Below, piece by piece: positions 1 to 11,837 of a stretch of 64,000 nt of DNA. The stretch comes from Parietaria judaica (lineage: Eukaryota; Streptophyta; Magnoliopsida; Rosales; Urticaceae), in the NCBI GenBank assembly GCA_954871525.1, contig OX940862.1, forward strand, positions 11,056,501 through 11,120,500. The letters are read 5' to 3'. Position 1 is the first letter of the stretch; each line of letters opens with the position of its first letter. A program made the translations under genes and the position numbers. The notes under the pieces are model-generated. The model was not told the origin of the DNA and did no database searches. It was given only the letters and a program-made list of their open reading frames with translations.

Positions 1-275
1 GTTAGCCAAAACGCCGTCCTTTTCTTTAACACTTTTTTTTTACATTTCAGATACGTTGCTCAACTTGCGCCTCGGAGGTTCATCAAACCTTGGTTAAATC
101 CAAGTGACCAACCCCAGCAATCCAGAACAGTAACTCTGCCTTTACCAGCAAGCAACAGTACAAACCCTAAACTACAAGCAAGCGAAAAACTAACTACATT
201 CTCAGGTTATCTTCCCGAAATCGATAAATCAGTTCGAAAAAGCCCCAAAAATATGCATCAAGTCTCGGGCTTTAC

Positions 276-861
276 CTGCGCTGCGCCGACACCGGCTTTC
301 TCCAACTCCTCATCAACGATCCTGTACTCGTGCATAACCCAGTTGGTGCGCTTCCCGTCGGGAGCTCGCCCGCTGTGGAAGACGAGTGTCTTCTTCAATC
401 CGACCGTGCGCGAGTTGTGCCGAACCGGACGGTCATTCCCGGTCGCTTTCCAGTACCCCTGGTTCGTGGCCCGGTTCATCCTCGCCCCATTCCCGTACTT
501 CCTGTCCAAGGCACTGAAGAAGTAGAACTCCTGGTCTCTACTCTTCAAGCTCGACTTACCTGCAACAACGATTTCCCACACTCAGAAACCCCCAAATGCA
601 AAGGACTCTAGGGTTTTTCGGGCTCGAACCTGAGAGATCCCAAGGCTCGCACTTGTAGACATCGACCTCGGTAATCGCGTTGAATCGGAACGATTTGCCG
701 CAGACCTTGCGCTTGAGGTAGTAGATGACGAGCTCCTCGTCGGTGGGGTGGAAGCGGAAGCCGGGCGCGAGGGCGGTCGGCGCGGTGGTCGGCGCCGGCG
801 AGGAGACGGAGAGGGACATCGGCGGCGGCGAGAGGCGCGAGGAGGAGGCTTCGCGTCCCAT
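276..861 (-). CDS. NAC-domain transcription factor, 5' part only
   Basis: Two coding exons are visible, 861-630 and 559-276, joined in frame (172 codons) and followed by an intron that fills 275-1, so the rest of the gene is outside the window. The protein starts [10 protein letters not shown], has a Ser/Pro/Ala-rich lead, then NAC subdomain A ([15 protein letters not shown]), B ([11 protein letters not shown]), C ([13 protein letters not shown]) and D ([22 protein letters not shown]). Subdomain E would lie in the unseen third exon. NAC proteins are nuclear DNA-binding factors; the MGRE start, the Ser/Pro lead and the [17 protein letters not shown] block resemble the ANAC050/052 and NAC078 groups, an assignment from memory only. 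Any C-terminal membrane anchor or activation region cannot be judged. The start is the first in-frame ATG upstream of the domain. Confidence 0.93.
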
Positions 862-869
862 GGGGGGGC

Positions 870-877
870 TAGGGTTT
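870..877 (-). promoter_or_regulatory. Telo-box in NAC gene leader
   Basis: AAACCCTA on the minus strand sits 9 bases upstream of the NAC start codon. This telo-box motif is common in leaders of plant housekeeping genes. Function here is inference. Confidence 0.4.
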
Positions 878-881
878 GGAG

Positions 882-2193
882 AGGGGGAGATTTAGGGCTT
901 TGATTGGGGAGGAAGGAAGAGGAAGGTACCTTCAATGGCAAGAAACCCTCGTTGGACACAAACTCCCCCAAAATGAAAATGAAAATGAAAAATCCAACAA
1001 ACCAATTTTCCCAAAGTTTTTTTCTTTTTCAATACTTTTTCTCTCTTATCTCGGATTCTCTTTTTTTTTTTATTATTATTTCAAAATCTTATAATATACA
1101 TAGATGTTATATTATTGATGGCATAAGTACTCTGATTTTGACTCAAAACGGTAACAATTCCTAAAGTAGATAAATTTGATGCAACATATATCTTTTCGTC
1201 TTTTATTTCATATAAAGATTTGGTCAAATGCCACTTGGCGTCAAGTTGATTGAAACATGTGTTGTTTTAGTTTTGTCTTACGTCAATCATAACACGTGGC
1301 ATTTGATACACGTCCGTAAAAAAAAAAAACAAATAAAAAAAAACAAACAGTGAACCGAGATATACGTCGCCTCAGTTTTGTCGACTTTGAGTATCGTCCT
1401 TGTTTTTCGTTTTAAACTTATATTGTCTTGATCGGACAAATATTCTGTACTTACGCCACTAATTACCCATATAGAAAATTCATTTTATATATAATACAAA
1501 TTTATATATTATAAATTTTGTGTATGACAGGCGAAAACGACAGTGCATAAAAGGAGTGAGCTTGTTTTGGTGAGATGAAAAAAAAATGTTGACTTTTTTC
1601 TTTGTTTGAAATATTTGTTGATCATAGGTTAAATGACACGTGGAAAATATATCATTTTGTTTGGGTGATTAGGGTAAAATAAAAGAAAAAAAAGTGTGCA
1701 TTTAATGGTTAGGGTGTAAATGCTCGAAAATCCAAGAAGAAGAAGAAGGTAAGGAAAGTTAATGCAAGTATTTTGGTTCAAACAAAAATTACAAAGATTT
1801 TATTTATTTATTTTTATGTTTTAGAATATAGAGTATATGTATGTATAATAATAAAGTGAAAATCAAAGATAGAGACAATAACAGATAACACGCGAAACAG
1901 TGTTCGTTTGAGTTTTGCATTTTTATTTTGGTGTTTGCGTTTATAAATTTTTAAAAATTATTTTACTTACATGTGTGTGAAAACGTGTTTGGTAATAAGA
2001 CTATGTCTTAATTTGAAAATTGGAAAAAGGAAGAAAAAGACTTCAATAAATGTAATAAATGTGAATAAGATGAGAGAAAAGTCATTTAAATATTGAAAAT
2101 TAAGACTAAAATTTATATTTTATAGTGAAAAAAGTTGAAAAAACATATACGTTGTTTTTTTTATTATTTTCTTACGGAAAATATATCGAGTAG
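882..2193. other. Intergenic, AT-rich
   Basis: This stretch holds the NAC promoter (minus strand, right of 861) and simple AT-rich sequence with A/T runs. I see no further gene, RNA or intact repeat. Confidence 0.5.
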
Positions 2194-2345
2194 TTTGCGG
2201 AACGGTTGAAGGAGCTCACTGGTGTCCTTGAAACCGACGCCGAGTGTGGAATCTGTGGTGAGGACGGGGAATTTGAGCCGAGGAAGAGCATGTTTGGCGC
2301 GAACGAGTACCGTGGCCCACCAGGGAAGAGCTTTTTGTGTTTCGT
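2194..2345 (+). pseudogene. Orphan fragment of a P-type Ca2+-ATPase N-terminus
   Basis: One frame reads FAERLKELTGVLETDAECGI, then GEDGEFEPRKSMFGANEYRG and PPGKSFLCFV. This matches the start of the catalytic part of autoinhibited plant Ca2+-ATPases (ACA family): a K/R-L-K-T-x-GI block, an R-x-x-x-FG-x-N-x-Y block and PP-x-KSF-x-x-FV, just before the first membrane helix. The similarity stops abruptly after FV; no membrane helix, phosphorylation DKTG motif or pump core follows, and the frame just upstream has a TAG at 2191-2193. It is GC-richer than its surroundings. I read it as a captured or decayed piece of an ACA gene, perhaps carried in by a transposon. The family call is from motif memory. 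Confidence 0.55.
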
Positions 2346-4559
2346 GTCTCTCTTTTCACGTTGTAGTGGGAATCTTCATTTGGCTCAAGATTTGCGATCG
2401 AGTCCCGACCAACATGTTGTTTTTTTTTCCTTCCTTCTGCAATGACATTCGTTAAAGTATAGCAACTAGCATCCGCTCCAGCTAGTTGGAGCCTCAACCG
2501 AAACTAGAGCCTCAATGTTCACTTCCACTTCGAGTTTTTCATTATTCGCGAAATGTGATATGAGAAAGAATTCAATTTGTAGGTATAATTCAATTCGGTA
2601 CCGCAAGTTATTGTCCACTAGCATTCATTTTTTTTTTTCCGACAATGACTTGCAACTGGGCGTCCATAAGTGGTTAATTGCTTAATATAATTACTTTATT
2701 GTGTTTAAAATATATATAGAAAAGTTATTAGTAAAATTTAGGCATAACTTTTTTTAAAAAGGTTTTAATAAATTAAAAAAAATATTTTTATTTTTAAGCT
2801 TAAATCGCTTTCTTTACTCATGAATGTAACTAATTTGGCTTCTAAATAGACAAATTTAGATCCAATGATTATAATTTCTATTGTGTAGTCCACATTTGAA
2901 AAATTAAATATTGGAGCCATGATTATAATAAAATGCACGGGGCGTATTTACGTTGCAGATTTTATGAATTTATTGTTTGTTCATTCTTGACTTCTTCCTC
3001 AAGAAACGCCTGTATCTGTTTCTTCATTTTTTTATATATTTATATTCAGAAAATAGAAAAAAATGTATTTGTAAATAAATTATAGGAATGTGATATATGT
3101 ATAGGTTTTATTAACTCGCACTTATTTTAGCAGAAAGTGGATCCTTTTGTGTTATTATTAATTAGTTTACCACACGGATCCACTTTTAACTAACCAACCC
3201 AACCATCAAGATCATGATTTTTTTAATTATTTTTAATTTGTAGTAATTACTAACTACATGATTTACACCAAATAAAAAAGTACAAATATATTCGTAGGAA
3301 TAGATTTATAATTGTATTGATATAACTTACATGCCATGACATAAAAAAATATTGAAGAAAATAATTGTGATTTTAAATTGAGTATTGATTTAAACACTCT
3401 TAATCGTTATTTTAGTGATAAATTCAGTTCACGACTCTTTCAGAGATTGCAGGTTCAATCATATGAAAATGTTTTGCATTACGATTATTTCTTACAATAC
3501 GAGTACCCGCAATTTTAATCGATTGTAACACTCGGATAAAAATAAAAAATAAAAATGCTATCATTAGAAAAAATAAAATAAAAAGTTGGAGAAGACAAAT
3601 AAATGCAACGGTATTGTAGTTAGAGTAAGCAATGAGTAAACGACACGTTAGTGTCATGCTTATCCCATAAGGCAAGTAACCTTCCCGTGGAGCGTGGGAC
3701 CCACCACCATTACCAAGATACCCCATTTATTTTGTCTTTTTTGCTACTTGGGTTGGGCCTATTTATTTTTATATTCTATTGAATATTTTAAACCAGAGAT
3801 ATGTTTTTGAGACCAAAAGTTGACCACAGAAATGGTCAGAGAGAGAGAGAGCATTAAGGTCCAAAAGCAGCGTCTTTTATAGCTAAAATCTTTCCCCCTG
3901 ACCCTTTTCTTTATTCATTAGATTCTCTTTCAGATCCACATCAATACATGTTTTTTATTTTTATTTTTATTGCAAGTTATATAAAAAAGACTTGACAGTT
4001 GACACCCAATACTTAGCATATGAATTGAGCACATGAGTAAGTTAATAAATATGCGCAAACAATATAAAACACGTGATATTTGTTAACACGATTCGCAATA
4101 TTTAGTAAAATAACTTATTTTACGAGCTCTTATCTTGACATTTTATTTCACGATATAAACTCAATTGTAAAGACAAAGTGCATGGTGTTTGATGAGTTTC
4201 ACAAGAAGTGACATAAACAGTAGACACCGTAAGATTAAAGTCCAACTTGTTTGTGAAATGAAGCTTTTCTCCTACAACCACCCAATCTTTAGACTGGCTG
4301 CTAATCGCTAGTATGTGATTAACAAAGCTTCAGCTCGAGTCCAAGTTCAGAACATAGAAAGCAAATCATGAGTAAATTTTCACAATGTACCTTTTCGATC
4401 AATTTCCCGTCATCTGGACACGGAAGGACCAAATCCACCACGCCCGCATATAACTGCAGCGTTAGAGCAAATATCCAGCTTTTTCAAACAATCCATAAGT
4501 TCGAAAATCGATATTAGAATCCATATCCAGAAATATATTTAAAAAAAAAAAAACTGAAT
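2346..4559. other. Intergenic, AT-rich
   Basis: Low-complexity AT-rich DNA without a convincing ORF. Short open frames here are sparse in codon structure and match nothing I recognise. Confidence 0.5.
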
Positions 4560-4960
4560 TTAATACCCGAATTCGGCTTTAGAATTGGATCCGGGTTTTT
4601 CACCAGATCTAGATTTTTTTTTACTCGGATCCGAATTAATAATTTTTTTTTTTATAAAAAACGTTACACTGTCTCAATAGTTGTAAAAAACTTCACAAAT
4701 CTAAAACGCATCAATTTTTTATTTTTTTTTGCATCAAAACGGATAATGAAAAATCTATACCACTGTCTCAAAAGTATGAAACCGTGAATATTTAGAGAAA
4801 AATATGAAACCCATAATAATTAAAAAGAAAAAGTAATAAGAAATAAAAACCGGGTTTGGAGACCGGATACCGGATCCAAAGTTCTAATAAATAAATAAAA
4901 CCCAGTATCCGAATTCAATTCTAATCCGTATCCATGACCGATTTTACGGATTCGGGTTTT
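4560..4960. repeat. Degenerate transposon-like repeat with GGATCCGG/CCGGATCC words
   Basis: The stretch repeats words such as GGATCCGGGTTT, ACTCGGATCCGAATT, CCGGATACCGGATCC and GTATCCGAATTC in both orientations, as seen at the ends of many non-autonomous hAT-type elements. Clear ends and a target duplication were not found, so the class is open. Confidence 0.3.
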
Positions 4961-5007
4961 ATTTTCACCCAGCCTGAAACTCAAGAATTACACAAAGAAG
5001 CCATTAT

Positions 5008-5054
5008 TGGGCCTCCACGTTTTAGGTGGGCCCAAATTCCTCAAGTCAGGCCCA
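5008..5054 (+). promoter_or_regulatory. Cluster of site II (TGGGCC) elements upstream of PRP3
   Basis: Three copies lie within 47 bases: TGGGCC at 5008, the palindrome TGGGCCCA at 5027 and GGCCCA at 5049. They stand just upstream of a CT-rich leader. Site II elements bind TCP factors and typify plant genes for growth and RNA or protein machinery, which fits the splicing gene downstream. Confidence 0.55.
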
Positions 5055-5086
5055 CCTACTCTCTGATTCAGAAGCCCTCACTCACC

Positions 5087-5089
<3 letters not shown>

Positions 5090-5117
<28 letters not shown>
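5090..5117 (+). repeat. (CT)n microsatellite in the PRP3 leader
   Basis: About 14 CT units in the probable 5' leader; such tracts often mark plant transcription starts. Confidence 0.7.
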
Positions 5118-5204
5118 CGCGACGAACCTCGTGGCTCGTCTCTCTCTCTGCTCCTACGACGGCGAATCTCACCGACCGACATCGCAAGCTCGCTCCTCGG
5201 CCCG

Positions 5205-5593
5205 GTAAGCTTCGCATGAACTGTTTCTGTCTGAGTTCGAACTGGACTTGTTAAGAGTTTAGAAGTGAGGATTCTAGGTCAGAGACTCTGTCTCCTCTTG
5301 TGATCGGATTTTGATGTTTCAGTATGATTTCGATTCACTTCGTCTGAATCCACATGTCAACCTAGAGCATCTGACAATCGACAACAATCTCACTGAAATT
5401 TGTACGATTAGAAGTGATATTTAGCTGGAGATTGAATCAGTGCTTGAATCTAACTTATAATTGTCAGTGATTTGAAGGTTGTAAGTTCATTTCTTTCGAT
5501 GTGAATCTGTTCGTTGATGTTCGGTTCGAGTTCTGGTTATGCATAATCTATGATAACTGTGTTTCGATTAATGCGTAGTTGTTGGTGTTGCAG
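5205..5593 (+). other. Predicted leader intron of PRP3
   Basis: A donor (CCCG/GTAAGC) at 5205 and an acceptor (GTGTTGCAG) ending at 5593 bracket a T-rich stretch between the CT-rich leader and the coding start at 5668. Leader introns are common in plant housekeeping genes. Not proven without a transcript. Confidence 0.5.
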
Positions 5594-5613
5594 AGATTGC
5601 TTGGTTGCTCTTC

Positions 5614-5664
5614 ATGCAGTTGAAACTTTTGCTATCCAGAAACACTTCTTGGAAAAAACACTGA
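5614..5664 (+). other. Upstream ORF of 16 codons before PRP3
   Basis: An ATG at 5614 opens a 16-residue frame (MQLKLLLSRNTSWKKH) that stops with TGA at 5662-5664, three bases before the main ATG and in the same frame. It lies in the predicted second leader exon. It could lower translation of PRP3; conservation is unknown. Confidence 0.4.
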
Positions 5665-5667
5665 GCA

Positions 5668-8563
5668 ATGGAGAAAGAGAAGACGGCAACAGGAACGAAA
5701 CGCTCACGAGACGAGAGTGACCACAGGAAGCACCGTTCCCGTGAATCTGACGAGAAGCGCTCTTCCAGGGACCACTCCTCGGACCATCAACGTCGGTCGG
5801 ACCGTGAGGAGCGCTATCGTGATGCTCACCGCCACGATGATCGTGATACAAGGAATAAGGACCGATCGTCGACCCATAAGAGAAAGGAGAGGAGAGGAGA
5901 GAGTGAGGACAGCGGCGACGATGGTGGAGAGAAGAGGGTTAGGGTTTCGGAAGAGGGAAGGAAGGAGAGGCGTCGGTTTGGGGATAAGGCTTCGGTGGAG
6001 GATGGGAACGGGAGGTCTGAGGATCGCCGGGTGAAGGATGACGGAACTGCCGCTGGAAGCGAGAGTCTCGATAATTCTCGGGACGGTGACATTGGCAAAG
6101 AAAATGGGAGTGGCTTCAGGGGAAATGTGAGTTTGTTTGTCCTGCTTTTAAATATAGCTCTTTGACAATGATATTATTTTTTACTTTTTACTGTTGAATG
6201 TTGGCTTTTAACTGTTTTTTGATTTGTTTTCTTAGGGTTCTGCTTTGGAACCACTTTCCACGGAATCGGGAGGTGTGCCCGAGACCCCTGTGGCCCCCAA
6301 TAATCCCGTTCCTATCAAGGTATCTTCAATTACTACAACACATGAAAATAAGGGAGTCGATAGTACCAGATCTCATGAGGTTCTCGGAAAATCTAGTACA
6401 GATGGGGCTTCTTCAACCGCTGGAAAAACTGGAACTCTCTCACTTGATGCTTTAGCAAAGGCTAAGAAAGCCTTACAGATGCGCAAGGAATTGGCAGAGA
6501 AAATGAAAAAAATTCCCATCGTAAGTCGCTCACTCACAATATATTTAAATGTAGTCATCATCTAGTGATCTCTTCTAATGTACCCATTAATGTTGTCGCT
6601 CTTGTGCTATAGTTGAATAAGGACCCGAAACCGAGTCCAACAAACTTGAAATCAGAGCCGAAAGAGGTGATGAAGCCGGGACCTCTCCCTTCGGCTTCCT
6701 CAATCGTATCTCCATCCGCCGGTGGCACGGCAATTCCGAATATCGATGCTGTGAAACGAGCACAAGAACTGGCTTCAAGGATGGGATTTCGTCACGACCC
6801 GGAGTTTGCTCCGCTTATTAACATGTTTCCCGGTCAGAGTGGAGCAGAAACGGCTCTTCCTCAGAGGCCCACCAAGGCCCCGGTTCTCCGTTTGGACGCC
6901 CTTGGTCGAGAGATTGATGAGCATGGGAACGTAGTGAATGTGGCAAAACCGAGCAGCCTTACCACCCTTAAGGTTTGCGAAACTATGACCGTTGGTCGTT
7001 CTGTGATTACTAAAATCTTCTAATCCTGAAACTATGCAGGTTAACATCAATAAACAAAAGAAAGAAGCCTTTCAGATTATTCAACCCAATCTTGACGTGG
7101 ATCCTGCTTCGAATCCTTTTTACGATGAAGGCATGGGGCTTAATAAAAATAAACTTTTGCGGCCTAAGAGGATGAATTTCCTGTTTGTGGAGGAAGGAAA
7201 ATGGAGTAAAGACGCCGAGCATATAAAATTAAAGGTACGCATTATGGTGCTGATGCGCTTTTGTGTTCTCGTCAAGTTCTCTATCTCCTGTTTACAATTG
7301 TTTCGGATGATGCTTACAGAGTCAATTTGGAGAAGCTCAAGCCAAAGAGCACAAGGCAAAGCAAGCGCAGTTAGCAAAGGCAAAGGGAGCGTTCGATATA
7401 AATCCGAACTTGATAGAAGTTTCCGAGAGAGTTGTCAAAGAAAAGACAAAGGAACCGATCCCGGAGGTCGAGTGGTGGTAAGTCGATAATGCCGATCCGA
7501 AGCTACCTCATTTTTTGGTGTTAGTTATACTATTAGTCGAAGCATATCATATCAAATCTCTGTGTAGGTTCATATTAAACCGGAATATTAGGTCAATCCA
7601 TCTTAATATAGCTCGTGCTGCATTTTCCGGGAAATTTAATACCAGTTGACTTATTATTAACGGCCACTAATTTTCAGGGACGTACCCCTTTTGCGTTCCG
7701 GTAATTACGGAGACACTGGCGATGAAGGCATTGTATCTCAAGAAGCCATAAAGTTGGAAAGCATCAATATATACATTCAACACCCACGTCCGATCGAGCC
7801 TCCTGCAGAACCGGCCCCGCCGCCACCTCAGCCCCTGAAGGTCACAAAGAAGGAGCAGAAGAAGCTCCGAACGCAAAAGCGATTGGCGAGGGAGAGAGAG
7901 AGGCAGGAGATGATCAGACAGGGACTTCTGGAGCCGCCGAAGGCGAAGGTCAAGATGAGCAACCTGATGAAAGTCCTGGGGGCAGAAGCGACGCAGGACC
8001 CGACGCGGCTCGAGAAGGAGATCCGCAGCGCAGCGGCCGAGCGCGAGCAGGCCCACATCGACCGCAACGCAGCCCGGAAACTCACCCCCGCTGAGCGCCG
8101 CGAGAAGAAAGAACGAAAACTCTTCGACGAGCCGAACGCCTCGGCGGAGACCACGGTCTCGGTATACAAGATCAACCAGCTGTCCCACCCGCAGACCCGG
8201 TTCAAAGTCGACATATTCGCGCGGGAGAATCGCCTCTCGGGGTGCGCGGCGATCACCGACAATCTCGCCGTGGTGGTGGTGGAGGGCGGGAACAAGTCGA
8301 TCAAGCGGTACGGGAAGGTGATGCTGAGGCGCATAAACTGGGCCAGCGCCGTGAGAGAGGACGAGGACTCAGATGATCAGGATGACAAGCCGCCCAACAA
8401 GTGCGTCCTGGTCTGGCAAGGGAGCGTTGCCAGGCCCGCCTTCAACAACCGATTCTACGTTCACGATTGCATGACCGAAGCCGCTGCGCGGAAAATTTTC
8501 TCCGACGCCGGAGTCGTGCACTACTGGGATCTCGCCGCCAACTTTACCGAGGACGGGGCGTGA
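5668..8563 (+). CDS. PRP3: U4/U6 snRNP protein PRP3 (RDM16-type)
   Basis: Seven coding exons, all with GT/AG borders: 5668-6126, 6236-6520, 6613-6972, 7040-7234, 7320-7477, 7678-8563; that makes six coding exons plus a leader exon. The product is 780 residues. PRP3 is a core protein of the U4/U6.U5 tri-snRNP and holds U4/U6 in the nucleus; its Arabidopsis form RDM16 also affects RNA-directed DNA methylation. Residues 1-150 are Arg/Asp/Ser/His-rich (RS/RD type) as in plant forms. Then come SLDALAKAKKALQMRKELAE, the GFRHDPEFAPLINMFPG block, the PRP3 domain (FNPFYDE-like NPFYDEGM, KWSKDAE, EVEWWDVPLL, KLTPAERREKKERK) and the C-terminal domain (VYKINQLSHPQTRFKVD to FSDAGVVHYWDLA). The gene looks intact and single-copy. 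The start is the first ATG before the charged region, after an upstream ORF. Confidence 0.96.
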
Positions 8564-8861
8564 CCGACTTTATCTCTCCCGGAGATGTTTGTCTCAACCT
8601 GATCTGTTTTCAGTTTTGGTGAAGAATTTTGTATTGTAGACTTGAAATTCCAGTTGAACCCTCGTGTTATATCATCACCACTCTATATTCTATCGTACTA
8701 TTCGAATTGTGGACGTATAATCACTCTCATTTTAAGCTTAGCTGGTATGTTGATTGATCACTGAGGATATTTTAGTAAATATGCCGATAATTCGTGTTTG
8801 ATTTTGCTGCGGTTAGTGGTTAATTATTTCACTCGTGAAAAATAAAATACTATATATTTTA

Positions 8862-10293
8862 GGGATAATAGCGGTAAAAGTAGTCAAAGTTAGGCCAAGT
8901 GTGCAAATAAGTAGCTAAACTGATTTAATATCGGCATAAGTAGCCAAAGTTTACCAAACCGTGGACACTACAAATTCTATCCATTTCAATTCAACGCCGT
9001 TTGCCGCGTCATTTCCACAAGTGTTGAGCTTTGGCCACTTATTTGCACACTCGGCCTAACTTTAACCACTTCTGCCGCTATTATCCCTTATTTTTTTACG
9101 TTCCAAAGTATTTTTAGCGTTTATCTAGATTTTTTTTTTCTTTTTTCTTTTTCTTAAGATTTGACTAAAACTTGATTTCCGAAAGAACTGATTTCATTTC
9201 TTAAATTTAGAACGCTGAATATCACTCTCAATTTTCAAAACATTAAAATGTGTTATCGGTTTCACATGTAATTTAGGATCATAGTATTTGACATAAAACC
9301 TCTATATACTTAATTGTTAGGGACCATTAGATTATTTTAAAGGAATTGGTACGATATACCCATTTAGCCACAAGTTTTTTGTTTTTTGTTTTAATTACTC
9401 ATTGTGTGTATTAAAATGTACTAAAATATGTATGTTTTAATAAGTTTGTACAAAATAAAAATTGCGTTAATAATGTTGGCCTAACATTGTTAGTTAGAGC
9501 CGAGACTAAAATCGATACTTTTTTACATTATTTTATTAAGATTATTAACTTTATGAAATTTCGTTAAATACAATAAAATTTCCTAACATGGTACAGTAAA
9601 ATTTCATAAAATTAATAATCTTAATAAAATAATGTAAAAGACTCTCGATTTTAGTCTGCTCTAACTAACAATGTTAGGCCAACATTATTAACGAAATTTT
9701 TATTTTGTACAAAGTTTTTAAAACATACCTACTTTAGTACATTTTAAAAAACACAATGAGTAATTTGAATTAAAAAAACTTGTGGCTAAATGGGTATTTC
9801 GTACCAATTCCTTTAAAAAAAATATAATGGTCCCTAACAATTAAATATATAGAGGTTTTATGTCAAATCCTATGATCGTAAATTACATGTGAAACCGATA
9901 ACACATTTTAATGTTTTCAAAATTGAGAGTGATATTCAGCGTTCTAAATATAAAAAAACAGAATCAGTTCTTTCGAAAATTAAGTTTTAGTCAAATCTTA
10001 AGAAAAAAAAAATAACAAAAAAAATATAGATAAACCCTAAAAAATACTTTGGAACGTAAACAAATAAGGGATAATAGCGGCTAAAGTGGCTAAAGTTAGG
10101 CCGAGTGTGCAAATAAGTGGCCAAAGCTCAACACTTGTGGAAATGACGTGGCAAACGGCGTTGACATGAAATGGATGGAATTTGTACTGTCCACGGTTTG
10201 GTAAACTTTAGCTACTTATACCGATATTAAATCGGTTTGGCCACTTATTTGCACACTTGGCTTAACTTTGGCCACTTTTGCCGCTATTATCCC
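8862..10293. mobile_element. MULE-like fold-back element, 1432 bp, non-autonomous
   Basis: The element is one large imperfect palindrome centred near 9577: almost the whole left half (from GGGATAATAGCGG) is repeated inverted on the right (ending CCGCTATTATCCC). It is flanked by a perfect 9-bp duplication TATATTTTA at 8853-8861 and 10294-10302, the size made by Mutator-like transposases. It contains no coding frame. Such structures match the fold-back MULE derivatives known from Arabidopsis as FARE-like elements. Its arms carry words (GTGCAAATAAGTGGCC, TGACGTGGCAAACGGCG) shared with other copies in the window. Confidence 0.9.
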
Positions 10294-10302
10294 TATATTT
10301 TA

Positions 10303-11837
10303 AACATGTTTAAGGTTTTAATGCTGATTATGCACTTGGTAGTGGATATACGATATTGTAATTTCTCGGGAAATTCTCGGCTAAAGTTTCTATAGTTGGG
10401 CTCTCATTTAAAAAAAAAAAATGAAGCGCAAGTTTTCAAATCTTTCGGTCATTTCTCTTTTTATTATTTTGAAGACTTACGCTTTTAAAAGAAAAAACGT
10501 GGATCACATATATAATATTAATATATACGTAACGTGACACACATGTATATAAGTCTCAAATTATATGATTATGGTTCAACACATGAATTCAAATAATTTG
10601 AAAGCATGGTCTAAAGTTTCCTCTAATAATCAGTTTTTTTAGCATAAAAGAAAAGAAGTATATCATGGTAATAAGAAAGAGATACGTGGCCAAATATAAT
10701 GCGAGTGTGCGCATGTTCAACACGTGTTCACCTTATTTATTATACATACGTATTGTAGTCTGTAGATTGATTCATCGTCATATATTATTAAATGCTTTTT
10801 CTAAATATTGCACATTAATTGCTCCATTTTACACACATTATAATACTTGCCTTATCATAAAAGATAAAAACAAAGCGTCGGTCACTTGAAGATAAGCCAT
10901 CATTTTTCTACAGAGCAAAATAGCGTCGTTTTTATGATTATATATTACACTTGCAAAAACCAACGACAGTAATTTTTTCTGTCGTCTGTCCACTTTATCT
11001 AGAGAACGTGTTTTTATTATATTATGCTCAAGTTTTATTGAATGTTATATATATATTTTTTAAATTTTTATAATCGGCCGAATTATTCGGATTTAATTAG
11101 TACGTGACAATTTATTAAATGCCAAAAAGTTAAACTACTTGAAAAGAAAAAAAATCCAAAAAATACGGCAAAAAGAACAAATGCCTGCAAAAGCGCGTGG
11201 AAGTTACATAATATTATATCGTACGACACGTTGAAAAAAATAGGACATTTGTCGTAACAAGATTTACCTGGCTTGTGGCTTATTCTATTTTTCTTAATCA
11301 ATCAAAGTATTATAATAGTATTCAAATCAACTTGATTATCCATCCAACATTTGCCTACTAATTTTTCATTAATGTCTCTTTCAATTACGTACCATCAAAT
11401 CACACGTTCAATCCTACACGCGAAACCCACTTAGCCAAAAAATAAAAGGAAGGAAATTTCCCGATACACATTTTTATAATCGTGTTCATTATAACTTTTT
11501 TAAAATTTTATCTATTACAAAAGTAAATTTTGATTCTCACATAATTTCTAAAAAAGTATATCATTTATCACATTTATTTTGCTCTATTATATTCAATAAA
11601 ACTTGGCTTGAGCCCAATAAATTTTCAATTTTGATAGCATTTATCTAATTAATTAAAAAATTACACGAAGCATGAATTCTCATATAACTGCAAAATATAT
11701 GATTTATTTTAATAAAATAATGGACGTAATAGGGTTTTCCTTAAAATAGTGAAAAACATATAAGAACTGTTTCTCCATTAAAAAAATCAGAGGAAAAAGT
11801 GTTGCATGAGGAATTGGAAGCAGAAGAGAAAGGTGAA
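10303..11837. other. Intergenic, RABC2 promoter side
   Basis: AT-rich DNA without a supported gene. Short frames at 10665 and 11083 look random. The last few hundred bases should include the promoter and leader of the GTPase gene. Confidence 0.5.

Noticed and set aside
7667..8334. Long minus-strand frames opposite the last PRP3 exon
   Set aside because: They are shadows of a GC-rich exon; the plus frame encodes the conserved PRP3 C-terminus.
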